64,000 nt of DNA, taken from a bacterium. Lineage in GTDB: Bacteria; Auribacterota; UBA3054. Positions 17,470 through 25,913 of this stretch are shown piece after piece. The stretch spans positions 1 to 64,000 of the forward strand of contig JAFYXV010000003.1 of the NCBI GenBank assembly GCA_017557885.1, written 5' to 3'. Both the position numbers and the translations under genes were made by a program. Below the pieces are notes generated by a model. The model was not told the origin of the DNA and searched no databases. It saw nothing but the letters and a program-made list of their open reading frames with translations. Each line of letters begins with the position of its first letter. The stretch's first letter is position 1.

Positions 17470-18558
17470 ATGGATTTGTTTTTTAGATCTTTATTGTTTA
17501 CGGCCGCGGCGCTTTTGCTGAGCGCTTGCAAAAACGGGAAAGAAGCCGAGGCTGACTGGCGGAGAATGCCATCCCCCGTGGAAGTCAGATCCAGCGGCGA
17601 TGAAAATGTGATCGCTCTTCCCGGCACCAACAGATTCCTTTTGCTGGGTAAAAAGCTCGGGCTTCCCAAATACGCGGCTTTTTACAGCCAGCCGGGAGAG
17701 GATCCCAAGACTGTCGTGCCAATGATCGCAGCCATCGGCGAAAGGCAGTTTTTCTCCGGAGAAATTTATGCCGACACCAATAACATCGGTCGCTTCAAAA
17801 CGCCTTTCCTCTTCAAGGGCATCATAATATCCAAGCACAATTACGTCAGCCGGGAGGCTTTTGATCCCCTTAAACTGCCCGGCGAAGTCGTCAACCTCAC
17901 CCTGTGGCACAACCAGAGCGCTATCAGGGAAGCGAATATGCGGCGCTGGAACGACATCCTCAGTTACCACGACGACGCCTACAGGGAGCGCATGGCGAAA
18001 GCTTTCAGAACCACCAACATGCAGACTGACGAGGTCTGGGACGACGACGTTGATCTGACCGTCAGGATCCGCTACATAAAGGACGGCTACACCTACATGT
18101 TCTACAACTCGGGCAACACCGCGGCCAAAATATGCGACGTGAAGCCCGTGGATGTTTTCCGTCCGCTGACAGCCGAGATCGAGACCAGGGAGAATCCCAC
18201 CAACAGCGCTTTGAGCGACGTGATGCTCTATTTCCGCTACGACGGCGGGAAAAGGTATTACATGTACAAGAGAGATTACGACCTGGAAGCATGCTATTGG
18301 CGCCAATCCGAGCATGTGACGCTGCAGAACGAACCATCCAAAGTTGAAGCGAAACTCGAGCTGATAAAGGACGGCGAGACCGTTCAAAGCGAGAAATACA
18401 CCCTGGGCGATTTTGTGAAAGGCTATTTCCCTTACGCCACCTTCACCAACTGGGTGACGGGAGTTTCCCTGAAAACTCCGCCAAAGGGAGCCAAGCTGAA
18501 GATCACTGTGGACGGGGGCCCGCTGTACGGGCCTATCGAAGCGGAAAAAGAGTTTTAA
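17470..18558 (+). CDS. Predicted lipoprotein, unknown, last gene of ABC operon
   Basis: 362 residues with lipobox LLSAC at the end of a signal peptide (MDLFFRSLLFTAAALLLSAC). The mature domain is beta-rich, with patches such as VDLTVRIRYIKDGYTYMFYNSG and KRYYMYKRDYDLEACYWRQ that suggest a beta-sandwich. I recognise no family. It closes the eight-gene operon and is followed by a strong terminator, so it is probably part of the same envelope system. Confidence 0.6.
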   Translation: MDLFFRSLLFTAAALLLSACKNGKEAEADWRRMPSPVEVRSSGDENVIALPGTNRFLLLGKKLGLPKYAAFYSQPGEDPKTVVPMIAAIGERQFFSGEIYADTNNIGRFKTPFLFKGIIISKHNYVSREAFDPLKLPGEVVNLTLWHNQSAIREANMRRWNDILSYHDDAYRERMAKAFRTTNMQTDEVWDDDVDLTVRIRYIKDGYTYMFYNSGNTAAKICDVKPVDVFRPLTAEIETRENPTNSALSDVMLYFRYDGGKRYYMYKRDYDLEACYWRQSEHVTLQNEPSKVEAKLELIKDGETVQSEKYTLGDFVKGYFPYATFTNWVTGVSLKTPPKGAKLKITVDGGPLYGPIEAEKEF

Positions 18559-18566
18559 AAAAAAAA

Positions 18567-18589
18567 GAGCGCCTCGGCGCTCTTTTTTT
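18567..18589. terminator. Bidirectional terminator, ABC operon/hom
   Basis: GAGCGC-CTCG-GCGCTC followed by seven T and preceded by a run of A. It serves the ABC operon on the plus strand and hom, which ends at 18609, on the minus strand. Confidence 0.85.
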
Positions 18590-18608
18590 CGAAGTCCTTC
18601 CGGAAAGA

Positions 18609-19910
18609 TCAGAAGCCGGATTCGACTCTCAGCATCACGGTCTTGGACTGGATGCAGTCGAGTTTGTTCAGGGAGGCGATGGCTTCCTTCATGCGCGCTT
18701 CCGTAGTCTCTCTGGTCATGAAGGTCACGATGGAATAGGGCTGGGCTTTGGCAAATTCGTGCAGAATTACGGAACTGATGCCGATCTCCCTTTCCGTAAG
18801 CTCTTTTGAAAGAGCGGCGATGACGCCAGGCCGGTCGTCGGTCTTCCAGCGGAGGTAATAGCGCATTTCCATTTCAGGGGCGGGGACAAGCTGGTATTCT
18901 TCCTTTTTCAGAGCGAAGACAGGAAGGCGTCCGACGGATCCGCTGTAAATGTTGCGGGCGATGTCTATGATGTCGGCGGTCACGGCGCTGCTTGTGGCGT
19001 TCATGCCGGCGCCCTCGCCGTAGTAAAGCGTGCGGCCTATGGGGAAGCCGTTTATTTCCACGGCATTGTAGGCGTCGCAGACGCCGGAGAGCATGCTGCT
19101 TTTGTTTATCAGCGTGGGGGCAACCATGCATTCAAGCTTGTTGTCTTTTGCCCTGGCCCAGGCCAGAAGCTTAATGGAGTAGCCCAGTTCCTCGGCGCAG
19201 CGGATGTCGGTCTGATCCAGACCAATGATGCCCTCCGTATAGATCTCCTCCGGCTTTATCCATTGTCCGAAGCAGTTGGCGATAAGCAAGACCAGTTTGT
19301 GCAGGGAGTCTTTGCCCATGAGGTCGAAGGTGGGATCCGCCTCGGCATATCCGTTCTGCTGGGCGGCCTTGACGGCGTCGTCGAAGGCCATGCCGTCCTT
19401 GCCCATGCGGGTGAGGATGTAATTGCAAGTCCCGTTGACGATGCCGCGGAAATTCTCGATCGCGTCGCAGGTGAGGCCTTCCCTCACGGATTTGATGATC
19501 GGGATGCCGCCGCAGACGGCGGCTTCGTAATAGAGATCCACTTCGTTTTGTTTCGCCAGGGCGGCCAGATGCTGACCGTATTCGGCCAGAAGGGCCTTGT
19601 TGGCCGTCACGACGCTTTTCTTCCTCATCAGGGCGTCCTTTATGACCTTCAGGGCAAACCCGCACCCGCCGATCAGTTCGACGATGATGTCGATCTCGGG
19701 ATCGTCTAAAAGCTCGTCGGCGTTGGTGGTGAAAAGATCCACTGGGATCTTGTAAGGCCGCTCCTTGAAAGGATAAAGGTCGGCGATCTTCTTGAGCTTT
19801 ATCTCGCAGGGCAGATTTCTTTCCGCACTCTCGATGTTCAAGAGGTTGTTGGCGACGCCGGTTCCCACCACGCCGCAGCCGATCAGGCCTATGTTTATGG
19901 ATTTCTTCAT
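18609..19910 (-). CDS. hom: Homoserine dehydrogenase
   Basis: Reduces aspartate semialdehyde to homoserine on the route to threonine and methionine. The 433 residues contain the NAD(P)-binding motif GLIGCGVVGTGVANNLL at the N-terminus, the catalytic domain with GTCNYILTRM and YAEADPTFDLMGKDSLHKL, and a C-terminal ACT domain starting near YYLRWKTDDRPGVIA for feedback control. The length is that of the monofunctional ACT-containing type; no aspartokinase is fused. An extended -10 lies just upstream; the ribosome binding site is weak. Confidence 0.95.
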   Translation of the reverse strand: MKKSINIGLIGCGVVGTGVANNLLNIESAERNLPCEIKLKKIADLYPFKERPYKIPVDLFTTNADELLDDPEIDIIVELIGGCGFALKVIKDALMRKKSVVTANKALLAEYGQHLAALAKQNEVDLYYEAAVCGGIPIIKSVREGLTCDAIENFRGIVNGTCNYILTRMGKDGMAFDDAVKAAQQNGYAEADPTFDLMGKDSLHKLVLLIANCFGQWIKPEEIYTEGIIGLDQTDIRCAEELGYSIKLLAWARAKDNKLECMVAPTLINKSSMLSGVCDAYNAVEINGFPIGRTLYYGEGAGMNATSSAVTADIIDIARNIYSGSVGRLPVFALKKEEYQLVPAPEMEMRYYLRWKTDDRPGVIAALSKELTEREIGISSVILHEFAKAQPYSIVTFMTRETTEARMKEAIASLNKLDCIQSKTVMLRVESGF

Positions 19911-19933
19911 GCTTCTAAAAAGGGGTAATTATT

Positions 19934-19942
19934 ATTTTACCA
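19934..19942 (-). promoter_or_regulatory. Extended -10 promoter of hom
   Basis: On the minus strand this reads TGGTAAAAT (part of TTATGGTAAAAT). No good -35 is seen at 17 bases, which fits an extended -10 promoter. The predicted leader is short, about 17-20 bases. Confidence 0.5.
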
Positions 19943-19992
19943 TAATCTTCAAGCGATTTTTATCCGTTCTCCGATTTTGGCTGATCAAGGGC

Positions 19993-20020
19993 AAAAAAAA
20001 GCCCGCTTGCAAAGCGGGCT
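19993..20020 (-). terminator. Terminator after glutamine synthetase gene
   Basis: Minus-strand stem AGCCCGCTT / AAGCGGGCT (20000-20020) with a 3-base loop, followed on the minus strand by eight T (19993-20000). It ends transcription of the tolB-pfkB-DJ1-glnN run before hom. Confidence 0.85.
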
Positions 20021-20045
20021 GATCAAGTCGGGCAGGGGAGAAGAT

Positions 20046-22232
20046 TCAGTTGATGAAGAGCAGCTCCCGGTATTTCGGCAGCGGCCAGAGATCATTGTCC
20101 ACGATCTCCTCCAGCCGGTCTATGGGCTTCCTGATGTCCTCTATGGACTCCGCCACCTTGTGGTAGGCGAGGGCTTTCTTGTAGATATCCTCGATGACGT
20201 TGGCGGCTTTTCTGGCCTCGATTAGGGCGTCCACTTTGGATCTTATCTCCGCAATAAGAGCGGAAGTTTCCCTTATGAGTCCTATTTCCGGCGCGGATTG
20301 CTTGAGATATTCCCGCGGGAAGATTTCCTTGGAAAGCTCGACGGATCTCAAAAGCCTGGTCTTGTACTCCAGGGCGGCGGGAATGACATGGTTGGTGGCC
20401 ATTCTGCCAAGCACGCGGGCTTCTATCTGGACCTTCTTAACGTAGGTCTCCCATTTGACTTCGTTGCGGGCTATCAGTTCCTTTTCGGTGTAGACATTCG
20501 TCCTGGCGAACATATCCACCGCGTCTTTTTTAGTGAAGGCGGAAAACATTTTCGGCACAATTTTTTCCGTGTCGAGCCCTCTTTTCTTGGCTTCCTTCTG
20601 CCATTCGGAAGTGTAGCCGTTTCCGTCGAAGCAAATAGTGTCGACGGTTTCCCGGATCATGGGCTTCAGAAGATCCATTACCGCGCAGTTCAATTTTTTC
20701 CCGGCGGCAATATCTTTGGCAAGCGCGGCGTAGAAGGCCGTCAGCTGATCGGCCACGGCGGCGTTGAGGGTGGTCAGGGCGCCGGCGCAGTTGGCGGAGG
20801 AGCCCACGGCCCGGAACTCGAAGCGGTTGCCGGTGAAGGCGAAGGGGGATGTGCGATTGCGGTCCGTGTTGTCAATTAAGATCTCCGGGATCTCCACCAG
20901 CCCCAACTTGCGGCCTTTCTTGCCGGCGATCTCGATGGGGGTGTCGGAGGGGACTTCGAGGATCTTTTTCAGTATTCCGGTCATGGCCTGGCCCAGGAAT
21001 ACCGAAATAACGGCGGGAGGAGCCTCGCTGGCCCCCAGACGGTGAGCGTTGGTAGAAGACGCTATGGAAGCCTTCAAAAGGCCGTTGTGGCGCTTCACAG
21101 CCATCAGGGTGTTGATGAGAAAAGTCAGGAACTGCAGGTTGCCCATTGCGTCTTTGCCGGGAGCAAAGAGCTGGGTGCCGGTGTCCGTGCCCAAAGACCA
21201 GTTGTTATGCTTGCCGCTTCCGTTGATGCCGGCGAAGGGCTTTTCATGAAGCAATGCCACGAAGCCATGCTTCCTGGCAACGAAGTTCATGAGGTTCATG
21301 ATCTGCTGGTTCTGGTCGTTGGAGAGGTTCATCTCGCCGTAGATGGGGGCTATCTCAAACTGGTTGGGAGCCACTTCGTTGTGCCTGGTCTTCAAGGGAA
21401 TGCCGAGCTTGTAGGCCGAGATCTCCAGTTCCCGCATGAAATTCACCACCCTGGGAGGAATGAAGCCCAGGTAGTGGTCGTCGAGCTGCTGGCTCTTGGA
21501 GGATTCGTGACCCATGAGGGTGCGGCCCGCCAGGGTAAGGTCGGTCCTGGCGGCGAAAAGCTCTTCGTCCACCAGGAAGAACTCCTGCTCCCAGCCCAGA
21601 TAGGCGGTCACTTTATTGACGCGCTTGTCGAACAGCTTGCAGATCGGCAGAGCTGCTTCCGTCAGGGCTTTCAGGGATTTTTTCAAGGGAGTCTTGTAGT
21701 CCAGGGCTTCGCCGGTGTAGGCCAGGAAAACGGTGGGAATGCACAGGGTGTCTCCCTGGATGAAGACCGGGGAGGTGGGATCCCAGGCGGTGTAGCCCCG
21801 GGCCTCGAAGGTAGCCCTTATGCCTCCGTTGGGGAAGCTGGAAGCGTCCGGTTCCTGCTGGATCAAGACTTTGCCGTCGAAAACTTCGATCATGCCGCCT
21901 TTGCCGTCGTATTCCAAAAAGGAATCGTGCTTTTCGGCGGTGCTGTCGGTGAGGGGCTGGAACCAGTGGGTTATGTGGGTGGCTCCGTGCTGGAGCGCCC
22001 ATTTTTTCATGCCGGCGGCCACTTTGTCGGCGACGGCCGCGCTTAAGGGTTTTCCTTTGTCGATGCATTCTGTGAGGGCTTCATAGGTCTCCTTGTCCAG
22101 GTACTGTTTCATTTTGCTCCTGGTGAAGACCAACTCTCCGAAATATTCGGAGGGAAGTTCCTTGGGGACATCGACGGGTATGGGTTTCTTTTTATAGGAG
22201 GCGCGGACGGCTTGGAATCTAAGACTGCTCAT
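20046..22232 (-). CDS. glnN: Glutamine synthetase type III
   Basis: Makes glutamine from glutamate, ammonia and ATP. The 728 residues are the size of the GSIII class found in Bacteroidota, cyanobacteria and PVC bacteria, far longer than GSI. Motifs include GWEQEFFLVD, KTRHNEVAPNQFEIAPIYGE and the GSGKHNNWSLGT loop, plus NRTSPFAFTGNRFEFRAVGSS. It is the last gene of a run read from tolB, 29 bases after the DJ-1 gene, with only a weak ribosome binding site. Call is secure. Confidence 0.96.
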   Translation of the reverse strand: MSSLRFQAVRASYKKKPIPVDVPKELPSEYFGELVFTRSKMKQYLDKETYEALTECIDKGKPLSAAVADKVAAGMKKWALQHGATHITHWFQPLTDSTAEKHDSFLEYDGKGGMIEVFDGKVLIQQEPDASSFPNGGIRATFEARGYTAWDPTSPVFIQGDTLCIPTVFLAYTGEALDYKTPLKKSLKALTEAALPICKLFDKRVNKVTAYLGWEQEFFLVDEELFAARTDLTLAGRTLMGHESSKSQQLDDHYLGFIPPRVVNFMRELEISAYKLGIPLKTRHNEVAPNQFEIAPIYGEMNLSNDQNQQIMNLMNFVARKHGFVALLHEKPFAGINGSGKHNNWSLGTDTGTQLFAPGKDAMGNLQFLTFLINTLMAVKRHNGLLKASIASSTNAHRLGASEAPPAVISVFLGQAMTGILKKILEVPSDTPIEIAGKKGRKLGLVEIPEILIDNTDRNRTSPFAFTGNRFEFRAVGSSANCAGALTTLNAAVADQLTAFYAALAKDIAAGKKLNCAVMDLLKPMIRETVDTICFDGNGYTSEWQKEAKKRGLDTEKIVPKMFSAFTKKDAVDMFARTNVYTEKELIARNEVKWETYVKKVQIEARVLGRMATNHVIPAALEYKTRLLRSVELSKEIFPREYLKQSAPEIGLIRETSALIAEIRSKVDALIEARKAANVIEDIYKKALAYHKVAESIEDIRKPIDRLEEIVDNDLWPLPKYRELLFIN

Positions 22233-22261
22233 TATTTTCGCTCAAAAAATATTAAACAAGA

Positions 22262-22816
22262 TCATTCAAACATCGTATCCTGAGACAAACGCTGTCGGAG
22301 TTCCGGGCTGAAAAGCGTTTTTATGATCTCCAGGGCGAAGGGATAGGCGGCGCCCGGGCTGTTGGCGGTTATGAGGTTGCGGTCGACGGCGACGTTTTTC
22401 TCGATCTCCCATTTGACGTCGAAATAACCTTCCTCGCAGCCCGGATAAGCGGTGGCGCGGTATCCTTTGATGAGGCCTTTATGGGCCAACACGAAGGCGG
22501 GGGAGGCGCAGATGGCGGACACGGGAAGCGCTTTCGCCATGTGCTTTCTAAGAATGCGGTCCAAGGCCGGGCAATCCCTCAGGTTGTATGCTCCGGGAAG
22601 CCCTCCCGGCAAAATGATCATGCCAAACGATTCCTCCTCAAGTTCGTCGAAGGAGATCTCGCTCATCATTTTCACGCCGTGGGCCAGATGGATCATCCCG
22701 CCGTTGGGGGAGGCGATGATAAGATCGGCGCCGGCTCTTTTCAAAAGATCGATGGGAGTGATGGTCTCGATCTCTTCGCTGCCGTCGGCCACGGCCATTA
22801 AAATTCTTTTGTCCAT
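22262..22816 (-). CDS. DJ-1/PfpI family protein
   Basis: 184 residues of the DJ-1/YajL/ThiJ fold. The conserved elements are an early glutamate pair (GSEEIE, E14/E15) and the nucleophile-elbow cysteine C103 in AICASPAFVLA, with TANSPGAAYPFALEI near the end. Relatives are glyoxalase III-like, deglycase or chaperone proteins, and the true activity is disputed even for well-studied members. It starts 2 bases after the stop of the PfkB kinase gene, so the two are coupled. Confidence 0.88.
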   Translation of the reverse strand: MDKRILMAVADGSEEIETITPIDLLKRAGADLIIASPNGGMIHLAHGVKMMSEISFDELEEESFGMIILPGGLPGAYNLRDCPALDRILRKHMAKALPVSAICASPAFVLAHKGLIKGYRATAYPGCEEGYFDVKWEIEKNVAVDRNLITANSPGAAYPFALEIIKTLFSPELRQRLSQDTMFE

Positions 22817-22818
22817 AA

Positions 22819-23733
22819 TTATTTCGCCAGGAAGCGAAGAGCCTCAACGCGCTCTTCTATTTTGTTAAGGGAAAGATCGCGGAAGGCGTCTATGGAGAAG
22901 GCCGTCACCAAAAAGGAGCCCATGGCGGTCCCGTAGCGCACAGCTTCCGTAACGTTGTCGTTGGTAAGCCTTCCGTTCCGGGCGATGAAGCCCAGGACGC
23001 CGCCGGCAAAGGAATCCCCGGCGCCGGTGGGATCGACGACTTTTTCCGTCGGGAAAGCCGGCACGGCTTTGATGAAGCCCTCGCGGCCGAAGATCAAAGA
23101 GCCGTGCTCGCCTTTTTTCAAAAGCAAATATTCCGGATTAAACCTGGCCATCACGGTTTTTCCCGCGGTTATCAGGTTCTCGCAGTCCGTGAACATTTTT
23201 ATTTCGCCGTCGTTCATGACGATGACGTCAACTTTTTGGAAAACCTTTTCCAGTTCTTCCCTCGCCGAGTTGATGTAAAAGTTCATGGTGTCGCAGACCT
23301 TGTAGCAGCCTTTGTCCATCTTGTCGATGACGTTGAGCTGCAGCGAGGGGAGAATGTTGGCCAGGAAAAGATTGGGCGCTTTTTTATAATCCTCGGGGAT
23401 CTTCGGGTCGAAGGTCGCGAAGACGTTGAGCATCGTGCAGTGGGTGTCGGCGGCGTTCACGTCGTTCATGTAGGATCCGGACCAGCGGAAGGTCTTGGCG
23501 CCTTTCACGATCTCAAGGCCCTGCAGGTCCACGCCGCGGGAGCGCAAAAGCTCGACATGCTCCTGCGGGAAATCGTCGCCGGCCACGCCTATGAGTCCGA
23601 CTTTGGCCTGGAAGGAAGCGCTCATGGAAAAATAAACGGCGGAGCCGCCCAGGCAGTTCTCGTGGGTGCCGTAGTGGGTGGTGACGGTGTCTAAGGCGAT
23701 CGAGCCTACGGCTGCTATGTCTGGTGTGCTCAT
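22819..23733 (-). CDS. PfkB-family carbohydrate kinase
   Basis: A ribokinase-fold kinase of 304 residues. The N-terminal glycine motif (NCLGGSAVYFSM) and the C-terminal anion-hole/catalytic motif DPTGAGDSFAGG, where the second D is the base, are both present. The substrate is probably a sugar or nucleoside but cannot be fixed from sequence. Its start overlaps the tolB stop by one base (TAATG at 23733). Confidence 0.88.
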   Translation of the reverse strand: MSTPDIAAVGSIALDTVTTHYGTHENCLGGSAVYFSMSASFQAKVGLIGVAGDDFPQEHVELLRSRGVDLQGLEIVKGAKTFRWSGSYMNDVNAADTHCTMLNVFATFDPKIPEDYKKAPNLFLANILPSLQLNVIDKMDKGCYKVCDTMNFYINSAREELEKVFQKVDVIVMNDGEIKMFTDCENLITAGKTVMARFNPEYLLLKKGEHGSLIFGREGFIKAVPAFPTEKVVDPTGAGDSFAGGVLGFIARNGRLTNDNVTEAVRYGTAMGSFLVTAFSIDAFRDLSLNKIEERVEALRFLAK

Positions 23734-24989
23734 TATGGTTCGAGAGCCGGCGCGGTGTCAGATCCGCCGGAGGTGAGAGGTGACGTTTTGCCGGTCTCGC
23801 TGTCAACGATCATGATGCTGGAGCCGCCGCGGGAGAAAACGATGTGGCGGGAATCCGCAGCCCAGCAGGGGAATTCGTCGTTGCTGGGATTGTTGGTCAC
23901 GTTGACGGAGTTGCCGCTGGAAATGTCGTAGACGCAGATCTCATAATTGGCGCCGATCTGGGCCACGAAGGCGATCTTCTTGCCGTCCGGAGACCAGGCG
24001 GGCGAGGTGCAGTAGCGGGAGACGTTGCGGCAGATCCTTTTTTTGCCGCCGCCGGAAGCGCTCATGATATAGATCTGGGGCGTCTTTCCTTCGTCGCAGG
24101 AGAAGACGATCTGCCGGCTGTCAGGGGACCAGGCGGGGGAAGACTCGTTTTCCCGTCCTCTGGTGAGACGCTTGTGGCTGCCGCCGGAAAGGGCGTAGGT
24201 GTAAAGTTCCGGGAAGCCGTCCTTGTCGAGGATGGCGGCCAGCTGCTTGCCGTCCGGGGAAATGGCGCCGGAGGTGTTCATGCCCGGCATGGCCAGAAGC
24301 TTCTGGGTGCGTCCGGTGGTCAGATCCAGCTTATAGATGACCGCGCGGTTGTCGCGGTAGCTGGTGAAGAGGATGTTCTTGTGATCGGGATACCAGTCCG
24401 GGAAAGTGTTGAGATCGGCGCCGGAAGTGAGATTCTTCCTGTCGCCGCCCAGAATGTCCGTCATCACGATGTTCTTGGCCCGGCCTCTGCCGGAGGCGAA
24501 AAGCAGCCTGGACTGGAAGAAGCCTTTTTCCTTCAGGACGTACTGCACGATGTCGTTGGCGATGGCGTGGCCCACCCGGCGGGGGGAGACGGAGCCCATA
24601 TTGTAGGTCCGGTTCATGACCGCGGAGCCGTTGGAGGTGTTGTAAAGCTTGAAGGTCAGCGAGCTTCCGTTGACTTCGCCTTTGCCGATGAGAGCGCAGC
24701 CCAGGTTGCGCCAGTTGTCGAAATAGACGGTTCCCGCGGCGTATTCCGCGTTGGAGAGCTTCGTCGCGTCACTCTGGGAGATCCTGGGGACCGAGAAGCC
24801 GCCGTGAATGTTAAGGTCTTTCCTGACCACCTCGGCGATGGAGACCGCGCCGCCGCGGAAATCGGCCACGTATATGGGGATCCCCTGGCGCTGGGCGGTT
24901 CCGCGGACCGTTCCCGGGGTCAAGATCTCTTCCGCGAAGAGATTTGCCGCGCAGACTGCGAGCAGAGTGAAGAGAAGAAGTTTTTTCAT
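23733..24989 (-). CDS. tolB: TolB-like beta-propeller periplasmic protein
   Basis: 418 residues with signal peptide MKKLLLFTLLAVCAANLFA. An N-terminal alpha/beta domain (about 30-160) with PIYVADFRGG is followed by a beta-propeller of WSPDG/FSPDS-type repeats (AWSPDSRQIVFSC, AWSPDGKKIAFVA, CWAADSRHIVFSR). This is TolB architecture, the periplasmic part of the Tol-Pal envelope-constriction system. No tolA, tolQ, tolR or pal lies next to it; a CpoB/BamD-like gene is found at 39080. It has its own promoter and heads the run to glnN. Confidence 0.9.
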   Translation of the reverse strand: MKKLLLFTLLAVCAANLFAEEILTPGTVRGTAQRQGIPIYVADFRGGAVSIAEVVRKDLNIHGGFSVPRISQSDATKLSNAEYAAGTVYFDNWRNLGCALIGKGEVNGSSLTFKLYNTSNGSAVMNRTYNMGSVSPRRVGHAIANDIVQYVLKEKGFFQSRLLFASGRGRAKNIVMTDILGGDRKNLTSGADLNTFPDWYPDHKNILFTSYRDNRAVIYKLDLTTGRTQKLLAMPGMNTSGAISPDGKQLAAILDKDGFPELYTYALSGGSHKRLTRGRENESSPAWSPDSRQIVFSCDEGKTPQIYIMSASGGGKKRICRNVSRYCTSPAWSPDGKKIAFVAQIGANYEICVYDISSGNSVNVTNNPSNDEFPCWAADSRHIVFSRGGSSIMIVDSETGKTSPLTSGGSDTAPALEP

Positions 24990-25060
24990 AAGTCGTCCCT
25001 TGCTTGAAATTTTAGCTCCCCCCTTTTTTTAAAAGGAGAAAATACAAATTATTTATTTCA

Positions 25061-25089
25061 TTTTACCATAACTCGTTTTTTCTTGTCAT
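25061..25089 (-). promoter_or_regulatory. Promoter of the tolB operon
   Basis: On the minus strand ATGACA (25089-25084), a 17-base spacer ending in TGG, and TAAAAT (25066-25061). This gives a leader of about 65 bases to the ATG at 24989. Confidence 0.6.
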
Positions 25090-25148
25090 GAAGGCGGCGG
25101 TTCCTATTGTTAATGAAGGAGCGCGCCCCTTTTGCCCGAAGAATCGGC

Positions 25149-25154
25149 TATAAT
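25149..25154 (+). promoter_or_regulatory. -10 element immediately before sfsA
   Basis: A perfect TATAAT seven bases before the sfsA ATG (25162). No matching -35 and no ribosome binding site are visible; this suggests a leaderless transcript. Confidence 0.45.
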
Positions 25155-25161
25155 TTTAAAC

Positions 25162-25845
25162 ATGAGATATGCCGATACGGAAGAAGGCGTTTTCCTGAGA
25201 AGGCCCAACCGCTTCGAAGCGTACGTTTCTCTTTGCGGGAAGGAAACGCTGGTCCATGTAAAGAACACGGGGCGCTGCCGGGAACTTCTCGTCCCCGGAG
25301 CCAGGGTGGTATTGCAGAGAAGCGGCGGCGGCAAGCGCAAGACCGCCCATGATCTGATAGCGGTTTACAAGAAGGGCCTTGGGCTTGTGAACATCGACAG
25401 CCAATCTCCCAACAAAGCGGCGGAAGAATGGCTCAGGAGCGGGCGTTCCTTTTTCGGAAAACTCGATCTTGTGAAGCCGGAGCAAAACTACGGCTCTTCC
25501 CGCATCGACTTTTACCTTGAGAAAGCGGGGGAGAGGATCCTTTTGGAAGTGAAGGGCTGCACCTTGGAAAGAGAGGGGGTCGGATATTTTCCGGACGCTC
25601 CCACCGCAAGAGGCTCAAAACATCTCAGGGAGCTGGCGGCTTCGCTTGAAGAAGGCTTCAAGCCCTTCCTTGCCTTCGTCATAGCCATGCCGAGGGTAAG
25701 GAAAGTGATCCCCAACGCGGAAACGGATCCTGCTTTCGCAGAATATTTCCGCAAAGCCCTGCAAGCCGGCGTGAGAGTCCTTCTGCTCCGCTGCCTGATC
25801 AGGAAGGACTTTATGAAAATAAAAGGCTGGGAAGAAATGAAATGA
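25162..25845 (+). CDS. sfsA: DNA/RNA nuclease SfsA
   Basis: 227 residues from ATG 25162 (MRYADTEEGVFLRRPNRFEA); a TTG at 25132 would overlap the -10 and was rejected. The conserved SfsA blocks are present: VHVKNTGRCRELLVPGARV near the start, SRIDFYLE and the nuclease-like EVKGCTL (catalytic E-x-K) in the middle, FPDAPTARGSKHLREL and VFVIAMPR-like AFVIAMPRV after it. SfsA relatives are PD-(D/E)xK nucleases once described as sugar-fermentation stimulators. It is a single-gene unit between the tolB promoter and a terminator. Confidence 0.93.
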   Translation: MRYADTEEGVFLRRPNRFEAYVSLCGKETLVHVKNTGRCRELLVPGARVVLQRSGGGKRKTAHDLIAVYKKGLGLVNIDSQSPNKAAEEWLRSGRSFFGKLDLVKPEQNYGSSRIDFYLEKAGERILLEVKGCTLEREGVGYFPDAPTARGSKHLRELAASLEEGFKPFLAFVIAMPRVRKVIPNAETDPAFAEYFRKALQAGVRVLLLRCLIRKDFMKIKGWEEMK

Positions 25846-25857
25846 TCCTTCCCAGCC
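25825..25857 (+). repeat. Inverted repeat spanning the sfsA stop codon
   Basis: A perfect 10-base inverted repeat, GGCTGGGAAG (25825-25834) and CTTCCCAGCC (25848-25857), with the stop codon in its 13-base loop. There is no T-run after it. It precedes the real terminator and may stabilise the 3' end. Confidence 0.6.
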
Positions 25858-25880
25858 CGCTTACTCCGCCATATGGAATG

Positions 25881-25910
25881 AAAAAAGCCTTCCCTTACGG
25901 AAGGCTTTTT
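25881..25910. terminator. Bidirectional terminator, sfsA/mreB
   Basis: Stem GCCTTCC / GGAAGGC with a 5-base loop, five or more A before and five T after. Serves sfsA on the plus strand and the long mreB-ending run on the minus strand. Confidence 0.88.
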
Positions 25911-25913
25911 GCT

